Source: Tetradesmus obliquus (taxonomy: Eukaryota; Chlorophyta; Chlorophyceae; Sphaeropleales; Scenedesmaceae). Taken from it: 64,000 nt of DNA. The DNA is taken from contig CP126191.1 of assembly GCA_030272155.1 (NCBI GenBank), forward strand, positions 7,896,501 through 7,960,500. The letters run 5' to 3'. How positions within the stretch are numbered: position 1 is the first letter of the stretch; every line of letters begins with the position of its first letter. The position numbers and the translations under genes are program-made. A model generated the notes under the pieces. The model made no database searches. It saw only the letters and a list, made by a program, of their open reading frames with translations, and had not been told where the DNA came from. Shown in pieces: positions 61,636-64,000 of this stretch.

Positions 61636-61679
<44 letters not shown>

Positions 61680-62972
61680 GCTGGCTCCGCCGTCAGCGAT
61701 GTGATTACAGTTTGTGTAAGTGGGCTGTTCACAAACGCGCAAAGCAGGGCACCAAAGCTGGAGTCGATGCAGCAAGTTGATGGACAGCTGACAAGCAGAG
61801 CACCTTTGACGATGAAGACATTTGACAGGCCATACATGCAGCGCTGTTTGCCTTGCGGGGGCTGCACAGGCTGACCTGGTAATTCCAAAAAGACGACACC
61901 GCACCTGCAGCAGCATGAGCAGCTCCTCATCGATCGCCTCGACTGCAAGGCGTCCCCGCTGTGCTGCTGCTGCGGCTGCATACACCTCCTCAGACACAGG
62001 CGCAAGCAGTGCATTCATGCTGTTCATGGCTGCACTCTGCCGGTCCGCAACAGATGGCAGCGGGCAGCTGTAAGAATGGCGCCGCAGCTGCTGCTCCTGC
62101 TCAAGCTGGTGCTGCTGCTGCTGCATGGCAGCTGCTGTGAACAGCAGCCCATCGTCATAGCTCCCAGCCAGACCCTGCTGGCACTGCTGCTGTGCGCCTG
62201 CGTAGAAGCCCCCGTTGCCAGCCACAGCACCACCTGCCATCTGCATCTCATACAGCTGCTGTGTCAGGCGGCCAGCAGCGGCAGCGGTCGCGGCCCCCGG
62301 CGGACTGTTGTCGAGCCTGCTACTGCTGCTGCCACCCCTGCAGCGTGAAGCCTGATAAGCCTCTGCTGCCAGCTGCGGCTCTGGCCAGGCCCCTGCCGCC
62401 GCAGCAGACCCATGACGCAACGCTGGAGGCATGTCCAGCTGGCACCCTGCGCTGCTGCCGCTGCCGCTGCCCGATGCAGCGCCAGCGCCGTGTGCAGCTG
62501 ACGCAGCAGAGGCCCTAGCAAGCGCCGGCAAGCGACTGCTGCAGCAGCCCGCAGAGCCAGCTGCGCGGTACTGCGGCGGCAAACTGTGCGCGTTGCCTGC
62601 CTGCGCACCTGAGGCCATCCAACTGCCAGCTGGCAGGCCAATGTCACCGCCTTGGCAGCTGCTGACGCCTGCATACGGGAAGCTCCAGCTTCTGGTGCTG
62701 CTGTTGTAAGGCCCCGAGCGCCTGGCAGCACTGGGGGAGACACCGCAGGTGAGCCTCAGGCTAGGGCTTGCAGTGTCATGCATGCCTATTGCTTGGCGGC
62801 TGCTGTGGGGCGCAGCCGCATCGAGGGACGCCCCCATGCCCTCACTCATGCTGCAGTGCACGCCGCGGCTAGCTGCTGCATCCTGCCTCTCTATCAGGGC
62901 GTCTAAGCTGCGCCTGCCGCCTGTGGTGGCGCTGCTTGGGAGGAGCTGCGGTCTGCTGCCACTTCCAGCAGC

Positions 62973-63006
<34 letters not shown>

Positions 63007-63203
63007 GTGATGGTGGTAGAGCTGGAGCTGCTGTTGCTGGATGGGGCATGTGCCAGCCTTGAAGCTGCGGTGTGGCTGTGGTTGGTGCGGCTGGCGTTTG
63101 TTGCCCCATGGGGTTTGCTGCTGTCGCTGGGCTGTAGGGTGCAAGTGTGCGGCATGACGGCCCCTGCGAGTTTTAAGACGGATTCAACAGGGTCAGCAGT
63201 AGC
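61147..63203 (-). CDS. unknown low-complexity protein (5' end unresolved)
   Basis: Two minus-strand exons, 63203-61905 and 61554-61147, join in phase 0 and give at least 568 aa. The larger exon is disordered, rich in Ser, Ala, Gly and Gln. Less repetitive islands are RRSLDALIERQDAAA, RLTQQLYEMQM, RRHSYSCPLP and VSEEVYAAAAAAQRGRLAVEAIDEELLMLL. The second exon is helical: LHQQQLAGHRLCMQTVSE and KLRRLMELQRMQLQLQEKLLHSL. The first 50 bases follow a CATCAG acceptor, so an upstream exon probably exists, or translation starts at the Met at about 63155. Part of exon 1 resembles regulatory or scaffold proteins only in composition. I recognise no family. Confidence 0.5.
61635..61676 (-). repeat. (CTG)n tract in an intron (sense strand)
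   Basis: About fourteen CAG on the plus strand, that is CTG on the sense strand of the minus-strand gene. A second tract lies at 61568-61595 just before the acceptor of its last exon. Confidence 0.9.
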
Positions 63204-64000
63204 CTGATGGCATGTCAGGCAGTGACAGCTGCACACCTGGACCCTCAAGCTGCTACACTGCAGACGCACATGCACCTGCTGAAAGCAGGTGAGCAATGCA
63301 GGTGGAACCTCTCAACCATTACACCCAAGCGACACCCATGCATACTTTGAGCTAGCTTTGGCCAGCGCTGTACTTGCGGTTTGCGCATGCAAAAATTTGC
63401 ATTGTTGGTCGGATCCTGTAGCGGTGGGCGCACTTCACCCCACTGTACCTGTGCCTGGCTTGCACAGACTGTTGCTTGGGGAGGACATGGCGTACTGATA
63501 CTTGGGGGCAGCCTACACCAGGACTGCTGAGCTGGATCGGTAGCAGGGCAAGGGAAAGGACCTGTGTCACACACAGTAGCATATCAGCTGCTTCTTGCAA
63601 TGGGCAACCTTACTGCATGACACACAGCGACTGCCGCATTCAGTCGTAGATGGCCGCTGCGGCTTAGCTTTACACAAGAACTGCAAGTTCATCGTCATCG
63701 TACCTTAGCTGAAGCTGTCAAGCATGAGGGAGCAAGACCAATGGAGCAGGCGCCACGGTTGCGGCCAAGTGATGCACAGGCAACGCCCCGGCTTCAGTGA
63801 GCTTGGTGAGAGCAATTCAGCCCATTATACGGCTGTAATACAGTGCTGATAACAAAGTGAGCACGCTGCTAGGCATCACCAGTATCACTGTGCGCGATTG
63901 AGCACAAACTTCTAACTTAAAGCACCACGTTTAGCATTGCATTCATACCATGATAACAAGCTTCCAGTGATAATATGATTCAATCTCGGTGGCAATGGCA
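63204..64000. other. window end, probable 5' side of the minus-strand gene
   Basis: May include an upstream exon of the gene ending at 61147 (a possible ATG frame reaches 63296). Beyond about 63600 the sequence is AT-richer with no coding signal. Confidence 0.35.

Overview
The window is nuclear DNA of a green alga, very probably a chlorophyte. The coding strands are packed with CAG/GCA triplets that give poly-Gln, poly-Ala and poly-Ser tracts. Genes are split by many 100-450 bp GT-AG introns, often ending in (CTG)n-CAG. TGTAA, the usual green-algal poly(A) signal, lies behind several genes. The protein set includes a plant-type organellar DNA polymerase, a thylakoid-targeted precursor, a plant-type lipin and a golgin-84 with the plant-type MASW start. 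Placement below Chlorophyta (for example Sphaeropleales) is only a guess.

Layout, left to right. 1-697: last exon of a Nup85-like nucleoporin (+). 1223-7086: CLEC16A/TT9-type FPL-domain trafficking protein (+, 7 exons). 7511-8835: small thylakoid-lumen precursor of unknown role (+). 9784-10776: secreted protein built from two 74-residue repeats plus a decayed third (-). 12253 to about 17522: Gln-rich coiled-coil protein (-). 18262-25451: lipin-type phosphatidate phosphatase (+, 12 exons). 26675-27250: secreted Kazal-type inhibitor (+). 27571-30136: chymotrypsin-fold serine protease with an in-frame TAG and a +1 frameshift, probably a pseudogene (+). 30760-31425: four copies of a 166-bp tandem repeat. 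32327-34855: element with 25-bp terminal inverted repeats and no visible transposase. 36080-39165: DDX47/Rrp3-type DEAD-box helicase (-, 5 exons). About 39921-48847: family A organellar DNA polymerase (+). 50339-54509: golgin-84 (-, 7 exons). 54774-57062: single-pass membrane protein with a disordered tail (+). 57777-58027: a tRNA-like SINE insertion with a 13-bp target-site duplication. 61147 to about 63203: unknown low-complexity protein (-).

The genes form no pathway. They look like an ordinary mixed stretch of housekeeping genes: nuclear pore, endolysosomal traffic, lipid synthesis, rRNA processing, organelle DNA replication and Golgi tethering. Three neighbouring pairs are divergent and probably share promoter regions (coiled-coil/lipin, DDX47/polymerase, golgin-84/membrane protein).

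The most unusual signals are structural. Exon edges have been copied several times: three copies of one polymerase exon start, a second copy of the polymerase C-terminus, a decoy copy of a DDX47 exon start, and a duplicated 19-codon coiled-coil exon. Other notable items are the CTG tracts placed on the sense strand at intron 3' ends, the SINE, the TIR element, the Kazal-protease pair and the secreted repeat protein. Exon limits were assigned by hand from splice consensus and reading phase; no search or alignment was run.
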